Source: SBBG01 sp033717875
GTDB taxonomy: Bacteria > Pseudomonadota > Gammaproteobacteria > Ga0077554 > Ga007554
NCBI GenBank assembly: GCA_033717875.1
Contig: JADDKJ010000007.1
Span: 33,411-97,410 of the forward strand
Length of the DNA: 64,000 bases
Direction of reading: 5' to 3'
A model generated the notes under the pieces. That model did not search any database. It was not told the origin of the DNA and saw only the letters and a list, made by a program, of their open reading frames with translations. Position 1 is the first letter of the stretch, and each line of letters begins with the position of its first letter. The translations under genes were made by a program, and so were the position numbers. This document shows positions 33,576 to 41,669 of this stretch, piece after piece.

Positions 33576-34339
33576 AACTGCACATTAGAGTCCTAGGCGG
33601 CGGACCCGACATCGTGCTGCTGCACGGCTGGGGTCTGCACAGCGGCGTTTGGGAGTCCGTGGCGCAGCGGCTTGCGGCGGACTTTCGCGTCACGCTCATC
33701 GACTTGCCGGGACACGGGCGCAGCGGTATGCCCGATCAGGAGTACACGCTGCCCGCGCTGGCCACGGCGATCGCGCGGGTTGCGCCGCCACGCGCGGTTT
33801 GGATGGGCTGGTCGCTGGGCGGAATGGCCGCCATGCAGCTTGCCATCGAGCATCCCGGCCGGGTAGCGGGCCTGATTCTGGTCGCCGCCATGCCGCGCTT
33901 CGTCCGCGCCCCGGACTGGCCGCACGCGATGGAAGCAGAAATGCTGGAAACCTTCACCCGCGTGCTGGAGGAGGATTATCAGGGCACCCTGCAACGCTTT
34001 CTCGCCTTGCAGACCCTGGGCGGCGCGCACGGCGCCGAGACGCTGCGCGCCCTGCGCGAACTCGCCGCGCGCAGCCAGCCGCCGCCGCCGGACGCGCTGC
34101 GCGGCGGCCTTGCGATTCTGCGCAGCGCCGATCTGTGGCCGCGGCTGGGCGAGATCGCCTGTCCGGTGCAGTTGATCCTGGGCAAGGGTGACAGACTGGT
34201 GCCCGTTGTTGCGGGCGTCGCCATGAAAGAGCGGTTGCCCAGCATGCGCCTGCATGTCATCAAAGGTGCGGGACATGCGCCGTTTTTGTCGCATCCAGAC
34301 GAGTTTCTCGAAGTGGTGAATGAGTTTTTGCATGAATAG
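33572..34339 (+). CDS. bioH: Pimeloyl-ACP methyl ester carboxylesterase
   Basis: 255-residue alpha/beta hydrolase that removes the methyl ester put on by BioC. Nucleophile S81 in MGWSLGG; the C-terminal histidine is in GAGHAPFLSHPDEF. The start is TTG at 33572, overlapping the bioF stop; no better start lies before the first strand (MKLHIRVLGGGPDIVLLHGW). Confidence 0.93.
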   Translation: MKLHIRVLGGGPDIVLLHGWGLHSGVWESVAQRLAADFRVTLIDLPGHGRSGMPDQEYTLPALATAIARVAPPRAVWMGWSLGGMAAMQLAIEHPGRVAGLILVAAMPRFVRAPDWPHAMEAEMLETFTRVLEEDYQGTLQRFLALQTLGGAHGAETLRALRELAARSQPPPPDALRGGLAILRSADLWPRLGEIACPVQLILGKGDRLVPVVAGVAMKERLPSMRLHVIKGAGHAPFLSHPDEFLEVVNEFLHE

Positions 34340-35231
34340 AACGGACGCTTTCCATCTCGATAAAGTACGGATACGCGCCGCGTTCGACCGCGCCGCCACA
34401 CGTTACGACGAAGCGGCCGTGCTGCAAGCGGAAGTAAGAAACCGCATGCTGGAGCGGCTCGACCTGGTGCGCCTGGAACCCACGCTGATCCTCGACATCG
34501 GCGCGGGCACCGGCCACGGCGTGCGCGCCCTGATGCGGCGCTACAAGAAGGCCCGCGTCATCGCCATGGATCTCGCCTTTAATATGCTGCTTCAGACACG
34601 CCATCGTAACGCCTCCTGGCTGCCCTGGCAGCGCGCCCCGTCCCTGGTGTGCGGCGATGCCGAGCGCCTGCCGTTTCAGGATGGCTGCGTCGATCTGATC
34701 TTCTCCAACCTCACCGTGCAGTGGTGCAACGACCTCGACCAGGCCCTCGCCGAATTCCGGCGCGTGCTGAAACCGGGCGGGCTGCTGATGTTCACCACCT
34801 TCGGCCCGGACACGCTGAAAGAACTGCGCCAGAGCTGGCGCGCAGTGGACGGTTACCACCATGTCAACAGTTTCCTCGACATGCACGACATCGGCGATGC
34901 CCTGATGCGCGCGCGGCTCGGCGAGCCGGTGATGGACGTGGAAAATTTCACGCTCACCTATCCTGATGTTTATCGCCTGATGCGCGACCTCAAAACGATC
35001 GGCGCGCACAACGCCACGGCCGGACGCGCCCACGGACTCACCGGCAAGTCGAGACTGCGCGCCCTCGAATCCGCCTATGAGCACCACCGCCGCAACGGCC
35101 TGCTGCCCGCCAGCTACGAGGTGGTCTACGGCCACGCCTGGGGACCCGCGCAAACCGCCGCGCAGGCGGCGCGCGAGCCGGGCGAGTTCAAGGTTGCATT
35201 ATCCAGCATCCCCAGGAGGCGCGGCCCATGA
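34332..35231 (+). CDS. bioC: Malonyl-ACP O-methyltransferase
   Basis: SAM-dependent methyltransferase that opens pimelate synthesis. Motif I reads LILDIGAGTGHGV; RLPFQDGCVDLIFSNLTVQW and LKPGGLLMFTTFG are typical of BioC. The ATG at 34332 overlaps the bioH stop by eight bases; ATG 34320 is an alternative. About 299 residues. It overlaps bioD by four bases. Confidence 0.93.
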   Translation: MNRTDAFHLDKVRIRAAFDRAATRYDEAAVLQAEVRNRMLERLDLVRLEPTLILDIGAGTGHGVRALMRRYKKARVIAMDLAFNMLLQTRHRNASWLPWQRAPSLVCGDAERLPFQDGCVDLIFSNLTVQWCNDLDQALAEFRRVLKPGGLLMFTTFGPDTLKELRQSWRAVDGYHHVNSFLDMHDIGDALMRARLGEPVMDVENFTLTYPDVYRLMRDLKTIGAHNATAGRAHGLTGKSRLRALESAYEHHRRNGLLPASYEVVYGHAWGPAQTAAQAAREPGEFKVALSSIPRRRGP

Positions 35232-35902
35232 CGCGAGGCTTCTTCATCACCGGCACCGACACCGAGGTCGGCAAAACCTGGGTAGCCGCGGTGCTGTTGG
35301 CGGCACTAAAGGCGCGCGGCCACACCACCGCGGCGATGAAGCCGGTCTCCGCAGGCTGTATCGAGACACCCGAAGGATTGCGCAACGAGGACGCCCTGAT
35401 CCTGCAACGCCACGCCACGCTCGCGTTGCCCTATGAGCGGATCAATCCCTACGCCTTCGCCCCCCCCATCGCCCCGCACATCGCCGCGGCACGCATCGGA
35501 CAACGCATCGACATCGCGCCGATCAAGACCATCTTCCACAGCATCGCGCCACAGGCCGATTACATGATCGTGGAAGGTGCGGGCGGCTGGCGGGTGCCGC
35601 TCAACGAACGCGAGACCATCGCCGATCTGGCCAAGGCGCTCGATCTGCCCGTCATCCTGGTGGTGGGCATGCGCCTGGGCTGCATCAATCACGCCCTGTT
35701 GAGTTGTGAGAGCATCACGGGACACGGCGTGAAGCTGGCAGGCTGGGTGGCCAACAGCATCCTTCCCGATTTCGCGGAACTGGAGGAGAATATCGACACC
35801 TTGCGACATCGCATCGACGCCCCCCTGCTCGGCACCCTCCCCCACATGACGGAACTTGACGCCGCCTTGGCGGCAAGGCATCTTAACCTCAGTCACTTAT
35901 AG
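35228..35902 (+). CDS. bioD: Dethiobiotin synthetase
   Basis: 224-residue ATP-dependent carboxylase closing the ureido ring of dethiobiotin. The P-loop is GTDTEVGKTWVA; VEGAGGWRVPLNE is the second conserved block. Last gene of the bio operon; an LEA-type lipoprotein gene follows 17 bases later and may be co-transcribed. Confidence 0.96.
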   Translation: MTRGFFITGTDTEVGKTWVAAVLLAALKARGHTTAAMKPVSAGCIETPEGLRNEDALILQRHATLALPYERINPYAFAPPIAPHIAAARIGQRIDIAPIKTIFHSIAPQADYMIVEGAGGWRVPLNERETIADLAKALDLPVILVVGMRLGCINHALLSCESITGHGVKLAGWVANSILPDFAELEENIDTLRHRIDAPLLGTLPHMTELDAALAARHLNLSHL

Positions 35903-35919
35903 CAATCGCACATCAATTC

Positions 35920-36393
35920 ATGCAAACAAGCGCATCACCTTTACGTTCAATAACGCTGCTCGCCCTGCTCTTTGTCCTTAGCGGCTGCGCCGCGTTGGCG
36001 CCTAAAATCGACCCGCCCCATGTCTCGCTGAATGACCTGAAGCTCAAGGAGGTTGGTCTGTTCGAGCAGCGTTTCACGCTCACGCTACGCATCCAGAACC
36101 CCAACGATTTCGCGCTGCCGATCAAGGGCATGGACTACGAGGTATTCCTGAACGACCAGAAATTCGCGCGCGGCGTCAGCAACAACGCCGTCACCGTCCC
36201 CGCGCTCGGCGAAGCGCTGGCATCCGCCGATGTCGTCAGCAATGCGGGTAGCGTATGGCAACAGGCGCAAACCCTGATGAACGGCAAACAAACCGCCCTG
36301 CGTTATCGTCTCAGCGGCGGACTGAGGGTGGTCAACCGGGCCGTCAAGATACCGTTCGACTATCAGGGCGAATTCAAGTTGAACCCGCAATAA
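35920..36393 (+). CDS. LEA14-like (WHy domain) lipoprotein
   Basis: 157 residues. The signal ends in LSGC, so the mature N-terminus is lipidated. The body has the water-stress/hypersensitive-response fold: FTLTLRIQNPNDFALPIKGMD and YEVFLNDQKFARGV. Such lipoproteins face the periplasm; role unknown. It sits just after bioD and ends at a bidirectional terminator. Confidence 0.82.
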   Translation: MQTSASPLRSITLLALLFVLSGCAALAPKIDPPHVSLNDLKLKEVGLFEQRFTLTLRIQNPNDFALPIKGMDYEVFLNDQKFARGVSNNAVTVPALGEALASADVVSNAGSVWQQAQTLMNGKQTALRYRLSGGLRVVNRAVKIPFDYQGEFKLNPQ

Positions 36394-36395
36394 GC

Positions 36396-36424
36396 CTAAA
36401 AACGGCGGTTGGGGCCGTTTTTAG
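36396..36424. terminator. Intrinsic terminator after the LEA lipoprotein
   Basis: CTAAAAACGGC and GCCGTTTTTAG are perfect complements around a seven-base loop. The T-run within the right arm ends the bio-LEA transcript. Confidence 0.85.
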
Positions 36425-36446
36425 ATTAACCCTTTCGGAGCACACA

Positions 36447-36779
36447 ATGACCGACGCCAAAACCCCGGACATCGAAGTACCCAAATGGGATGTCGCGCTG
36501 GAAGCGCTCGTGAAGGAAGAATACGGCAAGCAAGGAAAACCGCTGACACTCGAAGATTTCAGGCGGCTCGCCAACCAGTACACCATACGGCTGGACGACA
36601 TCATGGCCACCCTGCTCGAACTGGCCGTGCACAGCCAGTGGCGCTACTGCAATCCGCAAGGCATACCGCAAATCATCACCCGCGACGAGGTCGATGCCCT
36701 TTACAAGCGCGGCCGCATCCAGGAAGCGGATATGCAGGCCTATGGCGGGAGCTGGTATCCGGTGCGATCGGCGGAATAG
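36447..36779 (+). CDS. Conserved-looking hypothetical protein, 110 residues
   Basis: Soluble, acidic, no signal. Begins MTDAKTPDIEVPKWDVALEA and contains LTLEDFRRLANQYTIRLDDI, which looks like a helix-turn-helix-sized helical pair, and IITRDEVDALYKRGRIQEAD. I do not recognise a family. ATG 36447 has GGAG seven bases upstream, and the sequence reads as real protein from there. Confidence 0.6.
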   Translation: MTDAKTPDIEVPKWDVALEALVKEEYGKQGKPLTLEDFRRLANQYTIRLDDIMATLLELAVHSQWRYCNPQGIPQIITRDEVDALYKRGRIQEADMQAYGGSWYPVRSAE

Positions 36780-36804
36780 GCCGGGTGTGCCCGCTCACCC
36801 TCTG

Positions 36805-36829
36805 TGCTGCGCGTGAGACGTACCCTGCG
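36805..36829. repeat. Degenerate GTAGGGTGCG-family copy
   Basis: GCTGCGCGTGAGACGTACCC resembles the intact GGTGCGTGAGACGCACCCTAC at 58994 with several substitutions. It lies between the 110-residue gene and the orphan antitoxin. Confidence 0.45.
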
Positions 36830-36848
36830 ACTTGAACAGGTTCTTACA

Positions 36849-37055
36849 TCAGCGTGATCGGCAGGTTCTAAGCTTCTTATAATCATAGTCAGCGCCGTAA
36901 TCGACGGTACCGAAAAGTTGCGTGATTTCACGCTGTTTTCTTCGCTGTATGTACTCCACAAGCGCCTCGGTCACCGCTTCTTTTTTGGTTTTCTTGTGCC
37001 CAACCTTCTGCGCTTCCAGTATCAGCTTATCATCGATCGCAAGATTGGTTGCCAT
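36849..37055 (-). CDS. Orphan VapB-type (DUF2191-like) antitoxin
   Basis: 68 residues: MATNLAIDDKLILEAQKVG, then HKKTKKEAVTEALVEYIQRR, a ribbon-helix-helix domain, and the toxin-binding tail LFGTVDYGADYDYKKLR. In intact pairs a PIN toxin gene follows at once on the same strand; here only the repeat remnant at 36805 and the 3' end of an opposing gene follow. The last residues (TCRSR) look like read-through into unrelated sequence, suggesting the toxin was deleted. Confidence 0.75.
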   Translation of the reverse strand: MATNLAIDDKLILEAQKVGHKKTKKEAVTEALVEYIQRRKQREITQLFGTVDYGADYDYKKLRTCRSR

Positions 37056-37072
37056 AAACAACTCCTTATGGA

Positions 37073-37828
37073 TTACGGAATACATACGCTATCGTCCGGG
37101 CACTTGAAGAACCAGAGTTGATACATGGAAACGAACCACTGGTAAGCGAACGACAAACCCATCAGCGCGCCGCCGACGAATACCACATACGCGAACGGCG
37201 TCGATACCTTGGTCAGCCACCACGACATGATATCCAGGAAGATCGCCACGAACGGCATGGCCACGGCAATGCTCTTGAGATATTTGCGCCGCACATAGGC
37301 ATGGCTGAAGATCAGCCCGGTAAAGGCGAAGATGAACGTTAAGCCAAACAAGTGAATGTGGGAAACGCGCACCAGCGTGCCTATGCTCATGCCGGTGTCC
37401 AGTTGGGCAAGGTTCTTGACCTCCTGATAATTGGTCAAGGAAGGAATATGGGGATTGGAGCCGTTATGGCACCCCAGGCAACGGTTCTGCAGAATCGGCT
37501 GGACTGCCTGGCCGAAAGCGTCCTCCTTGCCGCCGTCGCGCACCCACGCGATGATTTGCGCGCGTTCCTCGCCGGGCAGCATGCCCGCCATCGGCCCCTT
37601 GAGCGCCGCCTCCAGGCGCGTATCGGTCTTGCTGCCGCTGTAGGCGATGCGGATATCCTCCACGGATAACCCCGGCCTGCCATCGCGTCCGGAATGCACT
37701 TCATAGATCTGGATCATCGCGAAGATGTATCCCAATCCGAGAATAAGCAACACCATCGTGTAGAGCACTTTCAGCGCCTGTGGCAACTGATCGAAGGTGG
37801 GATAACTGAAACGGTTATAACTATTCAT
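37073..37828 (-). CDS. Membrane-bound c-type cytochrome
   Basis: 251 residues. One N-terminal membrane span (KVLYTMVLLILGLGYIFAMI), a periplasmic segment with a single heme site C117-LGC-H121, then about four membrane spans (IHLFGLTFIFAFTGLIFSHA, AVAMPFVAIFLDIMSWW, YVVFVGGALMGLSFAY). HIH at the start of the second span could bind a further cofactor. It probably takes part in electron transfer at the inner membrane; I cannot name the complex. No oxidase genes are adjacent. Confidence 0.7.
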   Translation of the reverse strand: MNSYNRFSYPTFDQLPQALKVLYTMVLLILGLGYIFAMIQIYEVHSGRDGRPGLSVEDIRIAYSGSKTDTRLEAALKGPMAGMLPGEERAQIIAWVRDGGKEDAFGQAVQPILQNRCLGCHNGSNPHIPSLTNYQEVKNLAQLDTGMSIGTLVRVSHIHLFGLTFIFAFTGLIFSHAYVRRKYLKSIAVAMPFVAIFLDIMSWWLTKVSTPFAYVVFVGGALMGLSFAYQWFVSMYQLWFFKCPDDSVCIP

Positions 37829-37983
37829 TCACTGCGCCTCACAAGAAAACCCGTATGTTTTGCGGATGTATTATACCGCTGAAGTTGACAATGTTGTTGA
37901 CAGCAGCCAACCGCGCTTCCTATAGTGGATGCCCGCCCCTGCATGAGGCGGGATCAGCAACCCAACTTTTGCGGAGGTATGAC

Positions 37984-38364
37984 ATGAACAGGATGAAGCT
38001 TGTTTTACCCGTAGTATGTGTAGTGCTGATGCTGGGCGCCAACGTCGCTTCGGCTGCTTCGCAGGCGATCAAGGACATGGCCAACATCGTCATGAATCTC
38101 AGCCATCATCCCAGTGGTGGTGAAAAGGAAGCTCTCAAGAAGATCATTGATAACGCGTCGTCCACGCCGGGTGAACGCGCGCTTGCCAATGCGTTGATGA
38201 ACATGGATCACGAGGTTGGCGGCGGAGACAAGGCCAAGCTCAAGGAACTCATGAAAAATGCTGCCGCGCCTGCGGAAGAGCGGGATCTGGCGGGCATCCT
38301 CGTCAACCTGGCGCACAAGGCGAGCGCCGGGGACAAGGACAAATTGAAACAATTGATGAAGTGA
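37984..38364 (+). CDS. Small periplasmic helical protein with three internal repeats
   Basis: 126 residues with a signal peptide (cleaved near NVASA). The mature part is three ~34-residue repeats, each of the form (A/D)LANxLMNxxHxxxGGDKxxLKxLMKN followed by a Pro/Glu hinge. It has no cysteine or metal motif. RBS GGAGG. It is followed by a hairpin and then by Pho boxes and the OprP-type porin, so a link to phosphate starvation is possible but not shown. Family not recognised. Confidence 0.7.
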   Translation: MNRMKLVLPVVCVVLMLGANVASAASQAIKDMANIVMNLSHHPSGGEKEALKKIIDNASSTPGERALANALMNMDHEVGGGDKAKLKELMKNAAAPAEERDLAGILVNLAHKASAGDKDKLKQLMK

Positions 38365-38370
38365 ACTTTT

Positions 38371-38398
38371 CGCCCTCTCCGCATGCGCGGAGAGGGCG
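38371..38398. terminator. Strong hairpin after the triple-repeat protein
   Basis: CGCCCTCTCCGC pairs with GCGGAGAGGGCG around a four-base loop. The trailing sequence (CCTCTCTTTG) is only moderately T-rich, so termination efficiency is uncertain. Confidence 0.6.
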
Positions 38399-38426
38399 CC
38401 TCTCTTTGCTTTCGTTCCAGCATGCC

Positions 38427-38466
38427 CTGTCATCTAACATTCATCCATCTGTAATAAAAACGTCAC
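38427..38466 (+). promoter_or_regulatory. Tandem Pho-box-like PhoB sites
   Basis: CTGTCAT-CTAA-CATTCAT (38427-38444) and CTGTAAT-AAAA-ACGTCAC (38449-38466) each resemble the 18-base Pho box CTGTCAT-N4-CTGTCAT. They start 22 bases apart, the usual period of tandem Pho boxes. They lie 90-130 bases upstream of the phosphate porin and pstS. Confidence 0.65.
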
Positions 38467-38554
38467 ACAACTCCATTTTAATGTGTGTTGTCGGGCGCGG
38501 CGGGGGAATCTCGTCATGTCACAAGGCAATATTATAATTGGAGGAAAGATAACG

Positions 38555-40042
38555 GTGAATGCAAGCAAGGCGTTTTATAGAAGAAGGGTGCGTTACAACA
38601 ATCGAGCAAAGCGTAGTGCGGGCCTGGCGTTGTCCGCCGGTTTGCTGTGTGCCGTAATGCAGGCACCGGTATACGCGAATGAAGCTATTTCCGAATTATT
38701 GAAGACGCTGAAGGAAAAGGGGGTGCTGAGTAATGAAGAATTCGGTCAGCTCAAAGACACCCTCCGGGAAGTCAAGCAAAGCGAAGCGGAAGCCAAGCGC
38801 GGCGAATTGAAGCCCGCCTTCAAAGATGGCATTTCCATCGAATCCGCAAGCAAGGATTTCAGCATCGCGCTCACTGGCCGGCTGCATGCCGATTACCGCA
38901 ACTACCTGGAAAACGACGGCATGGTTGCGGACACCTTCGAAATGCGTCGCACCCGTGTCGGTGCGAAAATCAAATTCTATGATCGCTACGAAGCGCAAGT
39001 GATCGGTGAATTCGGAGCGGGTGGCGCGGCGCTCGACATCGCCCACCTCGACGCGCTGTGGTGGCAGAAGCTGGGGTTGCGGTTTGGGCAGTTCAAGATG
39101 CCGATGGGGCTTGAGCAGCTTACCAGTTCCAACTTCATCGACTTTCAGGAACGCTCTCTCGCCGATCAACTGGTGCCGGGCAAGGAAATCGGCGCTATGG
39201 CCTTCGGCGAAATCACCAAAGGGGTCAATTATGGCTTGGCGCTATCGAACGGACGCGGCATAAACAACGCAGAGCTTTCGACCATCGACTCCACCACCGG
39301 CCAGAACAATGCCAAGGCCGACAAGATGGATGTGATTGGCCGCATTACCGCCAATTTTGCCGAAATCTTTCATCAGAAGGACGCCGTCTATCACGCAGGT
39401 CTAGCCTTTTCCAGGGGCGGACAAGCGCCCGGCGATGGCACATTGCGCGCCCGCTCTCAAGCCAGAGGTGTCACCTTCTTTCAGAGCGCGCCTTTCGATG
39501 GAGAAAACTTCGACCGCACGCGCTATGCGGCCGAGGCCGCCATCGCACAGGGCCCGGTCAAGTTCCAGGCGGAATATCTGAAGGCCAATTATCAAGGCGC
39601 CAGCAAGGCGGGTACCGGCTTCGACCGCGATATCGACGCCTGGTACGCCTCCGTCAACTGGCTGGTCACCGGCGAAAAATACGCGGACAGTTACAAGGCC
39701 GGCGCATTTGGCCGCATCCGTCCCAACACCAACTTCCAACCCGGATCTCTGGCCGAGGGCTGGGGCGCTTGGGAAGTGGGGCTGCGCTTCGCCGAATATG
39801 ATGCCTCCGGCTTTACGGCCGCCAACGCGGCGGGAGCAGGGCGCTTGGCCTCTTCCTCCGCAACAACCGCTTATACCAACAAGGCCGGCGCGTGGACTGC
39901 GGGTGTCAAGTGGATCGTCAACCCCAACACGCGCTTCCTCCTGAATTACGTGCAGACCGACTTTGACACGCCCGTCACCGTCAACGGCGTCACCAGCAAG
40001 AGCGAAAAAGCGGTCACGCTGCGCGCAGGATTTGATTTTTAA
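38555..40042 (+). CDS. Phosphate-selective porin (OprO/OprP family)
   Basis: 495 residues. Signal sequence (SAGLLCAVMQAPVYA), a short coiled coil (ISELLKTLKEKGVLSNEEF) and a beta-barrel ending in LRAGFDF with the C-terminal Phe needed for assembly. It matches the OprP layout. The start is GTG 38555, supported by GGAGGAAAG ten bases upstream; the frame is open 24 codons further without support. It takes up phosphate or polyphosphate across the outer membrane. pstS follows 18 bases later. Confidence 0.85.
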   Translation: MNASKAFYRRRVRYNNRAKRSAGLALSAGLLCAVMQAPVYANEAISELLKTLKEKGVLSNEEFGQLKDTLREVKQSEAEAKRGELKPAFKDGISIESASKDFSIALTGRLHADYRNYLENDGMVADTFEMRRTRVGAKIKFYDRYEAQVIGEFGAGGAALDIAHLDALWWQKLGLRFGQFKMPMGLEQLTSSNFIDFQERSLADQLVPGKEIGAMAFGEITKGVNYGLALSNGRGINNAELSTIDSTTGQNNAKADKMDVIGRITANFAEIFHQKDAVYHAGLAFSRGGQAPGDGTLRARSQARGVTFFQSAPFDGENFDRTRYAAEAAIAQGPVKFQAEYLKANYQGASKAGTGFDRDIDAWYASVNWLVTGEKYADSYKAGAFGRIRPNTNFQPGSLAEGWGAWEVGLRFAEYDASGFTAANAAGAGRLASSSATTAYTNKAGAWTAGVKWIVNPNTRFLLNYVQTDFDTPVTVNGVTSKSEKAVTLRAGFDF

Positions 40043-40060
40043 CCAATCGAGGCAAAACGT

Positions 40061-41071
40061 ATGCTGAATAAATTCATCAGAAAATCGATCGCCATGACCG
40101 CCATCCTGGGCGGGTTGTCGAGCGTGTCAATGACGGCTGTCGCCGTGCCCATCGTCAAGGCTGACGGCTCCAGCACGGTATTTCCCATCACCGAGGCGGT
40201 CGCCGAGGAGTTCCAGAAGGCCAAAAAGGGAGCGGTCCGCGTCACGGTCGGCATCTCTGGCACGGGTGGCGGATTCAAGAAGTTCTGCCGCGGCGAAACC
40301 GATATCCAGGATGCTTCGCGTCCTATCCTTGCGGGAGAGATGGAATCGTGCAAAAGCGCCGGCATTCAGTATCTGGAATTGCCTGTCGCTTATGATGCCC
40401 TGACAATCGTGGTGAATCCCGAGAACACCTGGGCAAAAAGCATGACGGTGGCCCAGCTCAAGAAGATGTGGGAACCGGGCGCGCAGGGCAAGGTCACCAA
40501 ATGGAATCAGATCGACCCCTCCTGGCCCGATGCGCCGCTGCGCTTGTTCGGCGCGGGTTCCGATTCCGGCACCTTCGATTATTTCACCGAGGCGGTGGTA
40601 GGCAAGGCTAAATCCAGCCGGGGCGATTACACCGCCAGCGAGGATGACAACGTGCTGGTGCAGGGCGTGGCGCGAGACAAGAACGCAATAGGCTATTTCG
40701 GCTATGCCTATTACGCCGAAAACGCCAACAAGGTGAAGGCGGTGCCCATCGCCGTGAAAGAAGGCAAGCCCGCCGTCGCACCCGGTCCCGAAGCGGTCAT
40801 CAATGGCAGCTACCAGCCGTTGTCGCGCCCGATCTTCATCTACGTCAACGAAAAATCCTTGCAGAAGCCTGAAGTCAAGGAGTTCGTCGAGTTTTATCTG
40901 AAGAACGCCGCCAGCCTGGTCAAGCAGGTAAGGTATGTTCCGCTGTCCGCAGGCGATTACAAGCTGGTTCTGGAGAATGTCAACAAGCGCAAACTGGGCA
41001 GCCTTTTTGGCGGTGTGCCCGAGGTGGGCGTGACGATTGATGATCTGATGCGGCGCGAAGGGAAGCTGTAA
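40061..41071 (+). CDS. pstS: Phosphate-binding protein PstS
   Basis: 336-residue periplasmic binding protein with a signal peptide (cleaved near TAVA). Phosphate ligands lie in ADGSSTVFP, SGTGGGFKKFCRGE and FGAGSDSGTFDYF. It delivers phosphate to the PstCA permease. The pstCAB-phoU genes are not here; the transcript ends at a strong terminator, so only outer-membrane and periplasmic steps are encoded at this locus. Confidence 0.92.
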   Translation: MLNKFIRKSIAMTAILGGLSSVSMTAVAVPIVKADGSSTVFPITEAVAEEFQKAKKGAVRVTVGISGTGGGFKKFCRGETDIQDASRPILAGEMESCKSAGIQYLELPVAYDALTIVVNPENTWAKSMTVAQLKKMWEPGAQGKVTKWNQIDPSWPDAPLRLFGAGSDSGTFDYFTEAVVGKAKSSRGDYTASEDDNVLVQGVARDKNAIGYFGYAYYAENANKVKAVPIAVKEGKPAVAPGPEAVINGSYQPLSRPIFIYVNEKSLQKPEVKEFVEFYLKNAASLVKQVRYVPLSAGDYKLVLENVNKRKLGSLFGGVPEVGVTIDDLMRREGKL

Positions 41072-41078
41072 TAACCGG

Positions 41079-41118
41079 CCAAGGAACCTCTGATCTGATC
41101 AATTCAGAGGTTCCTTGG
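41079..41118. terminator. Bidirectional terminator built from a GGAACCTCTGA repeat
   Basis: CCAAGGAACCTCTGA and TCAGAGGTTCCTTGG are perfect 15-base complements around TCTGATCAAT. It separates pstS from the convergent pseudoazurin gene. The arms share GGAACCTCTGA with repeats at 26585 and 29795. Confidence 0.8.
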
Positions 41119-41124
41119 TATTCT

Positions 41125-41568
41125 TTATTGCACCTTTGCCAGATATTCCTGCAAGCGCTCCCCGCCCGCGGCCATCTTCTTCGACAGCTCCGCGGCGGCG
41201 GCTTTGGCGGCCGCGAGATTCACGGGCTTGCCCACCTGAATCACCCCCACCATGCCAAGCATCCTGTGCAGGTCGCACTCATAGAGGTAAACGCCTTCCT
41301 TGTTGAGGGTGATGGTAAGATTGTTGCTGACAGCGCCTTTCCAGTTTTGGGCGCCCTCCGGGACATGACGGGAAATGATGTTATGGCCGGGATCTTTCGC
41401 GACGAAGGTGACGGTGTCCCCCATGTTCACCTTCACATAGGCTGGCTCGAAAACCATCAGGCCGTCCGCGCCGGTGTCGAGCATCTGAATCTTGTGGTCT
41501 TCGGCGAACGCCGTCGATGAAGCAAGCAAGCCAATCATCACTGCAACTTTTACTGCACTGCTACGCAT
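41125..41568 (-). CDS. Pseudoazurin (blue copper protein)
   Basis: 147 residues with signal peptide (cleaved near AFAE). Type 1 copper ligands are H62 in PGHNIIS, C98 and H101 in YECDLHRM and M106 in LGMVG. The C-terminal helices (AAAKAAAAELSKKM) are typical of pseudoazurins. It carries single electrons in the periplasm, for example to nitrite or N2O reductase or c-type oxidases. No denitrification genes are adjacent. ATG 41568 is chosen for AGGAGA upstream; an ATG eight codons earlier lacks one. Confidence 0.9.
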   Translation of the reverse strand: MRSSAVKVAVMIGLLASSTAFAEDHKIQMLDTGADGLMVFEPAYVKVNMGDTVTFVAKDPGHNIISRHVPEGAQNWKGAVSNNLTITLNKEGVYLYECDLHRMLGMVGVIQVGKPVNLAAAKAAAAELSKKMAAGGERLQEYLAKVQ

Positions 41569-41669
41569 GAGGTTTTCTCCTGGATGTGTCAATCTCTGTT
41601 AGGGAAAGCTGGCCTGAACATTCTACAATATCCGCGCGGGGTTTCGCTCTGAGCAAAGTCTTCCCGGTT

